From Streptomyces klenkii (lineage in GTDB: Bacteria; Actinomycetota; Actinomycetes; Streptomycetales; Streptomycetaceae), in NCBI RefSeq assembly GCF_003626645.1, contig NZ_RBAM01000008.1, forward strand, positions 310,001-374,000: DNA of 64,000 nt. The letters are read 5' to 3'. The notes under the pieces were generated by a model that had not been told where the DNA came from, searched no databases, and saw only the letters and a program-made list of their open reading frames with translations. Positions 17,246 through 25,972 of this stretch are shown here, piece after piece (position 1 is the stretch's first letter; each line of letters begins with the position of its first letter). Position numbers and translations under genes: made by a program.

Positions 17246-17800
17246 TCAGCCCCGAGGTAACAGCCTCTCCACGGCGTCCAGCGCAAGGTCCCACGGATAC
17301 GACGCGCGCCGTTCCTCCCCCGTACCGGGGGCGTGGGGCACCCATGCGCCTGCTCCGTACAACACCCGGACACCGGCGCCGCGCAAGGTCTCCACAGCGC
17401 GCCGCGTGGCGGGATGGGAGTCCAGGGCCGTCGACCAGAAGGGCAGGGCGACCACGGGCAGCCCGAGCCCTACGGCCTCGGCCACCAGGCCGAGGGCGTA
17501 CGTGTCGGCGATCCCGGCGGCCCATTTGTTGGCCGTGTTCATGGTCATCGGCGCCACGACGACGGCATCCGCCGGAGGGTTGCGCTTCTCCTCGCCGGAC
17601 CGGCGCCACGTGCTCCGCACGGGCCGCCCCGACGCGGACTCCAGGGCGGGCCGATCGATGAAGTCGCCTTCGGCAGCGGCCGGAGTGGCGATCACGCACA
17701 CGTCCCAGCCGCGGTCCTTCGCGGCGACCACCGCCCGTACGGCGTCCCCGGCGGGGCCCGCCGCGCAAACGATCAGATACAGCACCCGGCCGGGGCTCAT
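17246..17800 (-). CDS. Flavoprotein of the HFCD/Dfp type
   Basis: 184-aa FMN-binding protein of the family that includes phosphopantothenoylcysteine decarboxylase and EpiD. The start MSPGRVLYLIVCAAGPA is the nucleotide-binding strand and loop, and PMTMNTANKWAAGIAD (about residues 81-96) matches the family's substrate/flavin motif. No cognate substrate gene is visible. It overlaps the HTH-TPR regulator by 4 bp (ATGA), so the two are cotranslated, an arrangement seen repeatedly in Streptomyces with no proven role. Confidence 0.8.
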   Translation of the reverse strand: MSPGRVLYLIVCAAGPAGDAVRAVVAAKDRGWDVCVIATPAAAEGDFIDRPALESASGRPVRSTWRRSGEEKRNPPADAVVVAPMTMNTANKWAAGIADTYALGLVAEAVGLGLPVVALPFWSTALDSHPATRRAVETLRGAGVRVLYGAGAWVPHAPGTGEERRASYPWDLALDAVERLLPRG

Positions 17801-19137
17801 ACGGTCACCTGTGCTCTCGACGCCAGGGAACGCAGCACGGGCACACGGCCGCCTCGATCCCGCATCAGCAGTTCCCCGATCAGTTCCCGGACCACAGGCC
17901 GGGACCGTACCTCTTCCGGAGCCTCTCCCTCAGCTGCCAGCAGGGCAGCCGTGGCCTTCTCGGTTCTCCCGCAGGAGTGCAGGGCACGAGCAACATCTGT
18001 CCAGAAGACCGCACGCCGCTCCGCGACAGCCAGCGTGGGAACGCTCACCTTCCGTGCCTCCGTGAGTGCCCTGCCGGCATCCCCGAGGGTGAGGGCGATG
18101 GAGACCCTGTGCAGAAGAACGTTGTTCGGTCCGAACGCGGTCCCCTGGAGGTTCGAATCTTCCAGTAGTTCGGCAGCCCGCCCGGCTTCGTTCAAGAGCG
18201 CTTCGGCCATGTCCCTGTCGCCGGCCGCCGAGGCCGCCCACGCCCCTCGCAGCAACAGGGCGCCGAAGACTGCGACCATGCCCGGACTGGACCGGGACAC
18301 GCTGCCGGAGACCTCGTCCGCGCCCCGGACAGCGACACCGACTCCTTGCCGGTGATGGCCCACTGCCGTCACGGCGTGGGCCAGAATGCGTGAAGCCGAA
18401 GCGATGGCCGCCGCGTCCGCCGTCCGGCGAGCCGCTGCCATGGACCGCTCGGCAGCGATCCAGGCGGACGGCGCGTCATCGTTTTTCAACAGGAGAGAGG
18501 AAGCCACGTGGTACGCCTCGACGGCGACGCGATCAAGCTGCCGCCGTTCTTCGGCTGATCCGTGCCGTGGCTCCAGTTCGACGAGTAAGTCCGGCAGACC
18601 TCTGGCCACGCTGGAGTAGTGGCACTTCTGGATCTGCCGCTTCGCTGAAGCGGACGCTTGCGCCAGAGCTTTGGGGTGACTCGGCTCTTTCCTGCACTCC
18701 GCGCCACCACCCGTGAGAACGGAGCGCAACCGGTCCAGCGGATCGGCCATGTCCTGGGTCAGGATCTCGTCAGGCGAAACAGGAACGCTCACCGCACCGA
18801 CCGCGGCAAGCGAGTAGGTGACGAAGTCGCGTCTCTTCACGGGACCATCGTGCGGCGTGGTCGCCGCGACGGCTTCCCCGACGTTCCGAACCGGCCGAGC
18901 GAAACCCAGCTCTTCGACGGGGCTCCGGAGAAGTGCCTGAAGGACCGTGCGCGCAGAAGGGTGCGGCCAGCCCGGTTTCCCGGATTCCCAGCGACGGACC
19001 TGCCGCACCGAGACCGTCAGCTTGAACCCCAGTTCACGCGCCGCACCCTCGAACGCTTCGGTGAATTCCTCCTGTGTGTGCAGCCCCTGAGCAATGCGTG
19101 CCCGTACGAACAACGGGTTTCCTGGCGTGTCCGCCAT
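17797..19137 (-). CDS. HTH transcriptional regulator with TPR-like C-terminus
   Basis: 446-aa regulator. Residues 10-75 form an HTH (SVRQVRRWESGKPGWPHPSA). Near residue 100 a KRRDFVTYSLAAVGA segment resembles a twin-arginine signal, but in this family it is a cytoplasmic linker. Residues about 150-440 are helical TPR-like repeats. Base composition looks slightly lower in GC than its neighbours. It is coupled to the downstream flavoprotein and diverges from a small protein at 19274. Such Streptomyces proteins are thought to sense small molecules or peptides; the target is unknown. Confidence 0.8.
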   Translation of the reverse strand: MADTPGNPLFVRARIAQGLHTQEEFTEAFEGAARELGFKLTVSVRQVRRWESGKPGWPHPSARTVLQALLRSPVEELGFARPVRNVGEAVAATTPHDGPVKRRDFVTYSLAAVGAVSVPVSPDEILTQDMADPLDRLRSVLTGGGAECRKEPSHPKALAQASASAKRQIQKCHYSSVARGLPDLLVELEPRHGSAEERRQLDRVAVEAYHVASSLLLKNDDAPSAWIAAERSMAAARRTADAAAIASASRILAHAVTAVGHHRQGVGVAVRGADEVSGSVSRSSPGMVAVFGALLLRGAWAASAAGDRDMAEALLNEAGRAAELLEDSNLQGTAFGPNNVLLHRVSIALTLGDAGRALTEARKVSVPTLAVAERRAVFWTDVARALHSCGRTEKATAALLAAEGEAPEEVRSRPVVRELIGELLMRDRGGRVPVLRSLASRAQVTV

Positions 19138-19273
19138 GACCGCCCCCCAACGCTGTGCTGCTCAAAGTAGTCCACCAGTTGGAGCGGCACCTGGAAATGT
19201 CCTGCAATGTGTCCGCCCAAGCGGCCGTCGATGCGACCTGGTCCGCGGCCTCTCCGAGCGATGTTCTATCCGC

Positions 19274-19573
19274 ATGAGAAATCCAGACACCGAAGGTCTC
19301 ACCCCGTCCGGCCGCTCCGCCGATCAAGTACCCCAGACAGGTTCATTCGTGATCGACATCCGCTGGGGCAAGGTCGGTGAGGTGATGGGCCACGAAGGAC
19401 CACGGCTGCAACTCCGCCCGCCTCTCGGCGGGCGCGAGTGGGAAGCCGCCCCGGCGGTCGTGCGACCCGCGTCGGACGCGGAGGTGTTGAGCGCGAAGGC
19501 CCGGGACGACCGCTCCCCGCGGCCCGCAGCACGGCCGATCAGTCCGGTGGTCCCGCTCAATTGGTACGAATGA
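19274..19573 (+). CDS. Small conserved Streptomyces hypothetical protein
   Basis: 99-aa protein starting at ATG 19274. The core GKVGEVMGHEGPRLQLRP and GREWEAAP resembles small proteins often found beside HTH-TPR regulators in Streptomyces. No membrane segment or catalytic motif is seen. The frame is open upstream into the regulator's leader, so the start is inferred from the family pattern. It is divergent from the 17797-19137 regulator and may share its promoter region. Function unknown. Confidence 0.65.
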   Translation: MRNPDTEGLTPSGRSADQVPQTGSFVIDIRWGKVGEVMGHEGPRLQLRPPLGGREWEAAPAVVRPASDAEVLSAKARDDRSPRPAARPISPVVPLNWYE

Positions 19574-19640
19574 CGGCTCGCCTCGGTGGCCGGGCGCCGT
19601 CATGGACGCGCCCTTCCCGCCGAGGCTCCGCCCGCCCCTC

Positions 19641-20564
19641 CTAGCTCTCCGTGCGGTACATCAGGTCCGTCTCGTGGATCTGGAAGCCCAGGCCCTCGTA
19701 GACCGCCACCGCCGCCGCGTTGTCGGCGTCCACGTACAGCATCGCCGCCGGGAGGCCCTGGGCCGCCAGGTGGCGGAGGCCGAGGGTAGTGAGGGACTTG
19801 CCGAGGCCGCCGCCCTGGGCGCCGGGGGCCACGCCCAGGACGTAGACCTCGCCGAGGCCCTCGTCGGCGTGGACCTTCGTCCAGTGGAAGCCGATGACGC
19901 GGCCGTCCTTCTCGGCGAGGAAGAAGCCCTTGGGGTCGAACCAGTCCGCGGCCTTGCGGTCGTCGAGGTCCCGCTGGACGAGCGAGCCCTGTTCCGGGTG
20001 GTGGGCGAAGGCCGCCGCGTTCACGGCGAGCCACTCGGCGTCGTCCTCGCCGGGGCGGAAGGTGCGCACGGTCACGCCCGGGGGGAGCACCGGATCGGGG
20101 AGGACGAGGTCGTGCAGGGGGCGGCGCATCTGGCGCAGCTCGCGGAAGAGGCTCATGCCCAGCACCTGTGCGAGGTGCCGCGCCGCCGGGTGCCCGCCGT
20201 GCGCCCACACCCGCAGCCGCTTGCCCGACTCGTGGAGCAGTGCCGTGCCGAGCGCCCGCCCGTGCCCGCGGCCCCGCTGCGAGGGGTGGACGACGAGCTC
20301 GCCCGCGGGCGCCTCGACGGGGTCGCTGTCCTCCAGCTGGCCGTAGCCCACGAGCAGCCCGTCGTTCGTGCGCAGCAGCACGTGCCGGACGCCCGGCCGG
20401 CGCCCCTTCAGCTGCAGCCGGCCCTGCTCGGAGACGGCCGGCTGCCCGTCGGCCTCCGCCGCCTCGGCGATCAGCCGCAGCACGGCCTGCGCGGCCTCGG
20501 GTGCGAGTTCGTCCAGCACCTCGATGGACCGCTGCCCGTTCGCGTTGTTCGTGACGTCGCTCAT
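19641..20564 (-). CDS. mshD: Mycothiol synthase MshD
   Basis: 307-aa enzyme with two GNAT domains that acetylates Cys-GlcN-inositol with acetyl-CoA, the last step of mycothiol synthesis. The acetyl-CoA loops are QRGRGHGRALG in the N-domain (about residue 95) and AQGGGLGKSL in the active C-domain (about residue 250). The start (MSDVTNNANGQRS) and length fit the family. It stands alone, divergent from the 5'-nucleotidase gene. Confidence 0.95.
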   Translation of the reverse strand: MSDVTNNANGQRSIEVLDELAPEAAQAVLRLIAEAAEADGQPAVSEQGRLQLKGRRPGVRHVLLRTNDGLLVGYGQLEDSDPVEAPAGELVVHPSQRGRGHGRALGTALLHESGKRLRVWAHGGHPAARHLAQVLGMSLFRELRQMRRPLHDLVLPDPVLPPGVTVRTFRPGEDDAEWLAVNAAAFAHHPEQGSLVQRDLDDRKAADWFDPKGFFLAEKDGRVIGFHWTKVHADEGLGEVYVLGVAPGAQGGGLGKSLTTLGLRHLAAQGLPAAMLYVDADNAAAVAVYEGLGFQIHETDLMYRTES

Positions 20565-20696
20565 GGTGCGAGCCTACGACGCGGGTGACGCCGAACCCGC
20601 ACAGCCAACGGTCCTGACGTTCTACGCGGGTTGATCTACGCTGCGGCTGACCATTCCGTCCACCTCTCGTACGCAAACCTGCATAAAGGGGAACAC

Positions 20697-22523
20697 ATGC
20701 ACGCGACGCCGCCACGCAAGCGCCTGGCGAGACGGCTGACCGCGACCGCCGCCGCGCTCGCCGCCACCGCCGGGGTCCTGGCCACCGCCGTCCCGGCCGA
20801 CGCCCGCACGCACGGCCGTACGGTCGACGTCCAGCTGCTCTCCTTCAACGACCTGCACGGCAATCTCGAACCGCCGCAGGGCTCGTCGGGCACCGTCACC
20901 GAGGCGCAGCCCGACGGCACGACGAAGGCGATACCCGCCGGCGGCGTGGAGTACCTCGCCAACTCGCTGCGCACCGCCCGCAAGGGCCACGAGTACTCGA
21001 TCACCGCGGCGGCCGGCGACCTCATCGGCGCCAGCCCGCTGATGACCGGCCTCTTCCACGACGAGCCGACCATCGAGGCGATGAACAAGATCGGCCTCGA
21101 CGCGACCTCCGTGGGCAACCACGAGTTCGACGAGGGCCGCGCCGAGCTGACGCGGATGCAGCGCGGCGGCTGCCACCCGAAGGACGGCTGCGCCGAGCAG
21201 GGCAAGACCTTCAAGGGCGCCCGCTTCCCCTACCTCGCCGCGAACGTCCTGGACGAGAAGACCGGCAAGCCGATCCTCAAGCCGTACACGGTCTGGCAGC
21301 ACAAGGGCGTGAAGATCGGCATCATCGGCCTCACCCTGGAGGGCACGCCGGACGTCGTCACCGCCGAGGGCGTCAAGGGCCTGAAGTTCGCCGACGAGGT
21401 CGAGACGATCAACAAGTACGCCAAGGAGCTCGACCGCCAGGGCGTGAAGTCGATCATCACGCTGGTCCACGAGGGCGGCATGCCCGCCTCCGGCGCGTAC
21501 AACTTCGACTGCGACACCCCGGGGGCGGGCGCCGGCATCTCGGGCCCGATCGTGGAGATCGCCAAGAAGGTGACGCCGAAGGTCGACGCCTTCGTCACCG
21601 GCCACACCCACCAGGCCTACGCCTGCACCATCCCGGACCCGTCCGGCGCCCCGCGCACGGTGACCTCGGCCGCCTCCTTCGGCCGTCTGTACACCGACAC
21701 CACGCTCACCTACGACCGGCGCACCAAGGACATCGTCCGCACCCCGGTCAAGAAGAGCGCGTACGGCAAGCCCGCCGCGAACAACCCGCGCACCGCGAAC
21801 CACGTCGTGGACCGCAATCAGCCCAAGGCCGCGGACATGACCGCGCTCATCGACCACTGGAAGAAGCTCGCGGCGCCGGTCGCCGACAAGCCCGTCGGCT
21901 ACATCACCGGTGACATCAACGGCCGCGGTTCCGAGGCGTACGAGAAGCCGCTCGGCGACGTCATCGCCGACGCCCAGCTGGAGGCCCTCGCCCCGGCCGA
22001 CAAGGGCGGCGCGCAGATCGCCTTCATGAACCCCGGCGGCATCCGCTCCGACCTGGCCTTCAAGGCGTCGGCCGGTGAGGGCGACGGCGTCGTGACGTAC
22101 GGCGAGTCGTTCACGGTCCAGCCGTTCACCAACATGATGCAGTCGAAGGACCTGACCGGCGCGCAGGTCATCGCCGCGCTCCAGCAGCAGGTCAGCGGCC
22201 CGAACGAGGCCCAGCCGAAGATCCTCCAGATCAGCAGGGGCCTGACCTACACCCTGGACCTGACGAAGAAGGGCGCCGAGCGCGTCCCGGCCTCGTCGGT
22301 CAAGCTGAACGGCACCGCCATCGACCCGGCGAAGACCTACCGCGTCGCCGGCAACGAGTTCCTGATGGGCGGCGGCGACGGCTTCCCCGCCTTCAAGGAG
22401 GGCACGAACAAGCGCGTCGGCGCGTCCGACCTGGACGTCTTCAACGCATACCTGACGGCCCACTCGTCGAAGGCCACCCCGCTGGCCCCGCCGGCGGCCG
22501 ACCGCATCACGGTCATCAAGTAA
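20697..22523 (+). CDS. Secreted bifunctional metallophosphatase/5'-nucleotidase
   Basis: 608-aa exported enzyme releasing phosphate from nucleotides outside the cell. The ATG at 20697 follows AAAGGGG. Residues 1-39 are a signal peptide. The metallophosphatase domain shows FNDLHGNLEPP, AGDLIGASP, GNHEFDEG and VTGHTHQAY metal-ligand motifs. The C-terminal 5'-nucleotidase domain contains FMNPGGIRSDL, with the substrate-binding Arg. Extracytoplasmic nucleotidases supply phosphate, but no convincing PHO box is visible in front of this one. A strong hairpin terminator follows. Confidence 0.95.
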   Translation: MHATPPRKRLARRLTATAAALAATAGVLATAVPADARTHGRTVDVQLLSFNDLHGNLEPPQGSSGTVTEAQPDGTTKAIPAGGVEYLANSLRTARKGHEYSITAAAGDLIGASPLMTGLFHDEPTIEAMNKIGLDATSVGNHEFDEGRAELTRMQRGGCHPKDGCAEQGKTFKGARFPYLAANVLDEKTGKPILKPYTVWQHKGVKIGIIGLTLEGTPDVVTAEGVKGLKFADEVETINKYAKELDRQGVKSIITLVHEGGMPASGAYNFDCDTPGAGAGISGPIVEIAKKVTPKVDAFVTGHTHQAYACTIPDPSGAPRTVTSAASFGRLYTDTTLTYDRRTKDIVRTPVKKSAYGKPAANNPRTANHVVDRNQPKAADMTALIDHWKKLAAPVADKPVGYITGDINGRGSEAYEKPLGDVIADAQLEALAPADKGGAQIAFMNPGGIRSDLAFKASAGEGDGVVTYGESFTVQPFTNMMQSKDLTGAQVIAALQQQVSGPNEAQPKILQISRGLTYTLDLTKKGAERVPASSVKLNGTAIDPAKTYRVAGNEFLMGGGDGFPAFKEGTNKRVGASDLDVFNAYLTAHSSKATPLAPPAADRITVIK

Positions 22524-22534
22524 CCCTCGGGGAG

Positions 22535-22568
22535 CGGGCGGCCCCGGAGCACACCGGGGCCGCCCGCC
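22535..22568. terminator. Bidirectional terminator between nucleotidase and YidB genes
   Basis: Perfect 14-bp stem (22535-22548 and 22555-22568) with an AGCACA loop, between two convergent genes. Confidence 0.88.
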
Positions 22569-22585
22569 GCCTCACGACTTCCGCG

Positions 22586-22993
22586 TCACGACTGCTGCCG
22601 GATCAGGTCCTCCAGGGAGCCCTCGGGCACCTCGCCGGACGGAGTCAGCTTGTCCACCGCTTGCGGCAGCGTCTGCGCGAGCTGATCCGCCGCCTCCTCC
22701 GGGGTCACGCCCGCCTGCTGCGCCACGTGGTCGAGCGCCTGGTACGGCAGGGCCTGCGCGACCTCCGGCCCGCTGACCTCCTGGTTCGCCCCCTTGCCGA
22801 CCCACGAGTCGGCCTTCTGCTCCAGGCCGCCCTCCTTGAGGGTGTCGATCAGCGCGCCGAGCGGATTGCTGCCCGCGCCGTGCGTGCCGGCTCCGCCGAG
22901 CGAGGTGAGCAGCGCGGCCAGCAGATTGCCGCCCTTGCCGGCCTCCCCGCCGCCGAGCAGCCCGCCCAGCAGACTTCCCAGCTCATTGCCCAT
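22586..22993 (-). CDS. YidB family protein (DUF937)
   Basis: 135-aa Gly/Leu-rich protein. The ATG at 22993 follows GAGGAGGCGG; the longer reading from 23014 uses an upstream ATG with no site of its own. It begins with MGNELGSLLGGLLGGGEAG, then has the typical LAQTLPQAVDKLTPSGEVP motif near the C-terminus. The family is widespread in bacteria and of unknown function. Confidence 0.85.
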   Translation of the reverse strand: MGNELGSLLGGLLGGGEAGKGGNLLAALLTSLGGAGTHGAGSNPLGALIDTLKEGGLEQKADSWVGKGANQEVSGPEVAQALPYQALDHVAQQAGVTPEEAADQLAQTLPQAVDKLTPSGEVPEGSLEDLIRQQS

Positions 22994-23083
22994 CGCCGCC
23001 GCCTCCTCGATCACCTCGGTAGCAGACCCATACCCCCGGACGCCCCGCCCGGAGCACGATTCACCCGTTCACCTGCCGTCGGG

Positions 23084-23938
23084 TCACCTTCCCTCCAGGC
23101 CGCGGACGATGCCCAGGATCACGTCCCGGGACCTCTCCTCGCCGAGGGCCACGGACTCCATGCGGTCGAGCACCATGCGGTAGCGGTCCAATTGGGCGGC
23201 CGCGTCCACCAGTTCCGAGCCGTGCTCGCGGTCGACGTGCACGGTGTCCAGCTGCGGCACGGGGCCGACCGCGAACAGCGTCGACTGCCCGGAGCCGGGG
23301 AACGCGCCCGCGTCGAAGGGGATCACCAGGACCTTGATGTGCTCGCGCTCGCTCATGCCGAGGATGTGCCGCAGCTGCGCCCGCGCGACCGCGGGCCCGC
23401 CGAAGCGCATCCGCAGCGCGGCCTCGTGGACGATCGCCGTGTACGGGGTGGGGCGTTCGCGGTAGAGGACGGCCTGGCGCTTGATGCGGTGCGAGACGCG
23501 GTGCTCGACCTCCGGCGGGCACAGGGGCGGCACCACCTGCCGGAAGATCTCGCGGCAGTGCTCGGCGGTCTGGAGCAGCCCGGGCAGGTGGGCGACGTAC
23601 GAGGCGCGCAGCGCCACGGCGTGGTGCTCCAGCTCGGCGAGGTCCAGCAGCCCGGCGGGGAGGATCTCGCGGTACTCCTCCCACCAGCCGCGCTTGCGCT
23701 CGCCGGCCATGTCGATGAGGGCGGTGACGAGGGCCTCGTCGGAGCACGAGTAGTTGCGCGCGAGGGCGCGCAGGCGTTCGGCGCTCACTCCGTAGCGGCT
23801 CGCCTCGATGTTGCTGATCTGGGCCTGGTTGGTGCCGAGGAGCCGTCCGGCCTCGGTCGATGTGAGCCCCGCGCGCTCGCGCAGCTTGCGCAGCTCGGCA
23901 CCGAGCCGGAGCTGACGCGCCGTCGGGCTGTTCCTCAC
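23084..23938 (-). CDS. XRE regulator with DUF5753 domain
   Basis: 284-aa regulator: N-terminal HTH_31-type helix-turn-helix (LRLGAELRKLRERAGLTS, then TNQAQISNIEASRYGVS) and a C-terminal DUF5753 ligand-like domain (about residues 100-280, with LPGLLQTAEHCREIF). The GTG at 23938 follows GAGAGG; an ATG at 23971 is an alternative. Such genes are numerous in Streptomyces and are often paired with a DUF397 protein and an RsbW-like ATPase. Here only a degenerate ATPase-like gene is adjacent, on the other strand. Confidence 0.88.
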   Translation of the reverse strand: MRNSPTARQLRLGAELRKLRERAGLTSTEAGRLLGTNQAQISNIEASRYGVSAERLRALARNYSCSDEALVTALIDMAGERKRGWWEEYREILPAGLLDLAELEHHAVALRASYVAHLPGLLQTAEHCREIFRQVVPPLCPPEVEHRVSHRIKRQAVLYRERPTPYTAIVHEAALRMRFGGPAVARAQLRHILGMSEREHIKVLVIPFDAGAFPGSGQSTLFAVGPVPQLDTVHVDREHGSELVDAAAQLDRYRMVLDRMESVALGEERSRDVILGIVRGLEGR

Positions 23939-24090
23939 CGGCACCTCTCGCCTCTCCCGCGCGTCACCCACATGGGTGCTTACTGAAGTAGTTCTGCCGG
24001 CACCGCTAAATACCTTTGGCCGGACGGCGTACGGTGGTGAGCCGCGCCATTCACCCTGCTCGCCCGGCCTCGCTCGTCAGAGGAGCCAGC

Positions 24091-24543
24091 ATGGCCACGG
24101 TATCGCCGCAGACCCCTTGGTCGTACACGCTCGACCTGCCCGACGACCCGCGGTCCGCCACCGTCGCGCAGTCCACCGTCCGCACCGTCCTGGAGGCGTA
24201 CGCCCTTACGGAACTGGCCGACGAAGCCGCGGAATTGGTGGCGAAACTGCTGACCCGGGGCTACCGGGGCTCCGAGGCACCCGCGTCGCTGCGGCTCACG
24301 CACCTGCCGCCGCTCGGGGTGGGGATCACGGTGTCGTACGGCCGGGGGCGGGAGGCCGCTGCCGTCGCGTGGTCGTCCCGGTTTCGCGGAGCGCATGACA
24401 TGCCGACCACGCTAGATGGCCCGCTTGCCCCCACAGGGGCGAAGGATCCGGGAACTGCCGGAAATGATGGTGACCGCACCGGTATTGACGGTCAAGGCCA
24501 CGCAATCACGCGTTCATCGGAACTTCACGCACCACACCCGTAA
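24091..24543 (+). CDS. Degenerate RsbW-like ATP-binding protein
   Basis: 150-aa protein whose first 95 residues resemble the N-terminus of Streptomyces anti-sigma-like HATPases (WSYTLDLPDDPRSATVAQST, then ADEAAELVAKLL). The N-box that should follow (ELVTNAxxH in relatives) reads ELVAKLLTRGYRG, lacking the Asn that binds magnesium-ATP, and no G1 box is seen. The last 60 residues are unlike the family. It is either a remnant or a non-catalytic derivative. It diverges from the XRE-DUF5753 gene, the usual context for this family. Confidence 0.5.
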   Translation: MATVSPQTPWSYTLDLPDDPRSATVAQSTVRTVLEAYALTELADEAAELVAKLLTRGYRGSEAPASLRLTHLPPLGVGITVSYGRGREAAAVAWSSRFRGAHDMPTTLDGPLAPTGAKDPGTAGNDGDRTGIDGQGHAITRSSELHAPHP

Positions 24544-24709
24544 AAGTGAAGGCATAAAAATCAATCTTCCTTGCAAAAACATGACAGAGGGACAGGTCAC
24601 ACCCTGATCCATTGAACAGACCGTACGGTATGTGCTTGTGTGTGCAACGGCTGCCGGGCCGAGGAGGGGAGCGCGGCGGCCCACCGCCGACCCGAGGAAC
24701 CGTACGGTC

Positions 24710-25963
24710 ATGCAGTCCGCCATGAATGCCGCGATGAAGTCCGCCCTGGCGTCCCGGGCGCTCGGCAGTGCCGCGTACTACGTGATCTCGCCGTTCCTCG
24801 CGATCTGGCTGCACGGCACGCTGGGGATCCCCGTGGGGCTCGCGGCGGCCGCCGTCGGCGTGCACCTGCTGAGCATGCGGGCCGGCGCGGTCTACATGCA
24901 GTTCGTCGTCGTGCGCTTCCGGCTCCGGGCCGTCCTCGTGGGCGGCTACGCGGTGGCGGGCGCGGTCATGCTCGTGCCCGCCGCGCTGCGCCTCGACGAC
25001 GCCGTGACCTGGCTGGCCGTCCTGGCCGTGAACGGCACCGCCGTCTCGTGCGCCAACGTCGGCACCAAGGCGCTCATCGCCAACGGCTGTGACGAGACGA
25101 CCCGCTTGGCGGCGTTCGGCCGGCTGAACGCGGCCATCAACGGCGGGGCTGCGCTCGGCCCCGTGGCCGGGGGCTGGCTGATGTCCGCCACCGGCCGCGC
25201 GTTCCCGCTGATCCCGGCCGGGGTGTTCGCGGTGGCGGCCGTGCTGGCCGCCCGCGCGCCGGGCGACGTGACGGCCACGCCCCCGGAGAAGGGCGCGGCG
25301 CGCTTCGGGCTGCCGAGCCGCCAGGTGCTGCTGTGGTCGTGCGTGACGGCGACGCTGTGGCTGGCGTACGCGCAGTTCGCCAACGTGCTGCCGATGTACG
25401 TGGGGACGTCCGTCTCGCCGGGTGTCATCAGCATGCTGTTCCTCGTCAACGCCGTTCTGATCGTGCTGTTCCAGGGCGTGGTCGCCCGGCGCATGCAGAG
25501 CCTCGCGGGCAGGCGCGGCGACCGGGCCGTCATCGCACTCGGCATGGTGCTGCTGGCGGCCGGGCTCGTGCTGTTCGTGCCCGGGCGGGGGCCGGCCTGG
25601 CCGGTCGTCTTCGTGGGCGCGGCGGTGTTCACGTTCTCGGAGCTCGTGTGGTCGCCCGCGGCGGACAGCATCATGGCCCGCAAGGCCGAGGGGAACAGCT
25701 TCGCCGCCTTCGGCTTCGCGGGGCTGGTGTGGGGCGTGGCCGAGTCCGCGGGCGGGGCGCTGGGCACCGCGGTGGCGGGCGGCTCGGACAGCGCGTGGAC
25801 GGGCGGAGCGCCGTTCATAGTCGCCGCGGCGCTCACGCTGCTCACGGCAGTGGCAGTAATCCTGGCCCCGAGCCGCACCGCACCCCTCCCCCAGCCCACA
25901 GCCAAGACCGTTCGCACCGATGAAGCAGGTCGAGCCGATCGCGCCGACCCCGTCAAGAAATGA
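24710..25963 (+). CDS. MFS transporter (ATP-grasp/PLP cluster)
   Basis: 417-aa major facilitator with about 12 hydrophobic segments, from ALGSAAYYVISPFLAIWL near residue 20 to a hydrophobic end near 395. The ATG at 24710 has GAGGA 11 bases upstream; ATG 24722 is an alternative. The ATP-grasp gene starts only 9 bp after its stop, so they are cotranscribed. Upstream lies an AT-richer 165-bp stretch that must hold the promoter. Within the cluster its likely role is to export the product, by inference. Confidence 0.85.
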   Translation: MQSAMNAAMKSALASRALGSAAYYVISPFLAIWLHGTLGIPVGLAAAAVGVHLLSMRAGAVYMQFVVVRFRLRAVLVGGYAVAGAVMLVPAALRLDDAVTWLAVLAVNGTAVSCANVGTKALIANGCDETTRLAAFGRLNAAINGGAALGPVAGGWLMSATGRAFPLIPAGVFAVAAVLAARAPGDVTATPPEKGAARFGLPSRQVLLWSCVTATLWLAYAQFANVLPMYVGTSVSPGVISMLFLVNAVLIVLFQGVVARRMQSLAGRRGDRAVIALGMVLLAAGLVLFVPGRGPAWPVVFVGAAVFTFSELVWSPAADSIMARKAEGNSFAAFGFAGLVWGVAESAGGALGTAVAGGSDSAWTGGAPFIVAAALTLLTAVAVILAPSRTAPLPQPTAKTVRTDEAGRADRADPVKK

Positions 25964-25972
25964 GCCGGCACC

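Noticed and set aside
18149..18160. GGTTCGAATC, resembling a tRNA T-loop
   Set aside because: It lies inside the HTH-TPR regulator gene, with no cloverleaf arms around it.
20618..20639. Possible PHO box ahead of the 5'-nucleotidase (GTTCTACGCGG, GTTGATCTACG)
   Set aside because: The 11-bp spacing is right, but neither unit matches GTTCACC well, so it is not claimed.
20622..22463. 613-codon minus-strand frame
   Set aside because: Antisense to the 5'-nucleotidase gene; low-complexity Val/Arg/Gly composition typical of high-GC shadows.
24416..24607. 63-codon frame overlapping the degenerate HATPase
   Set aside because: No good ribosome site or conserved motif; it overlaps the longer, family-like frame.
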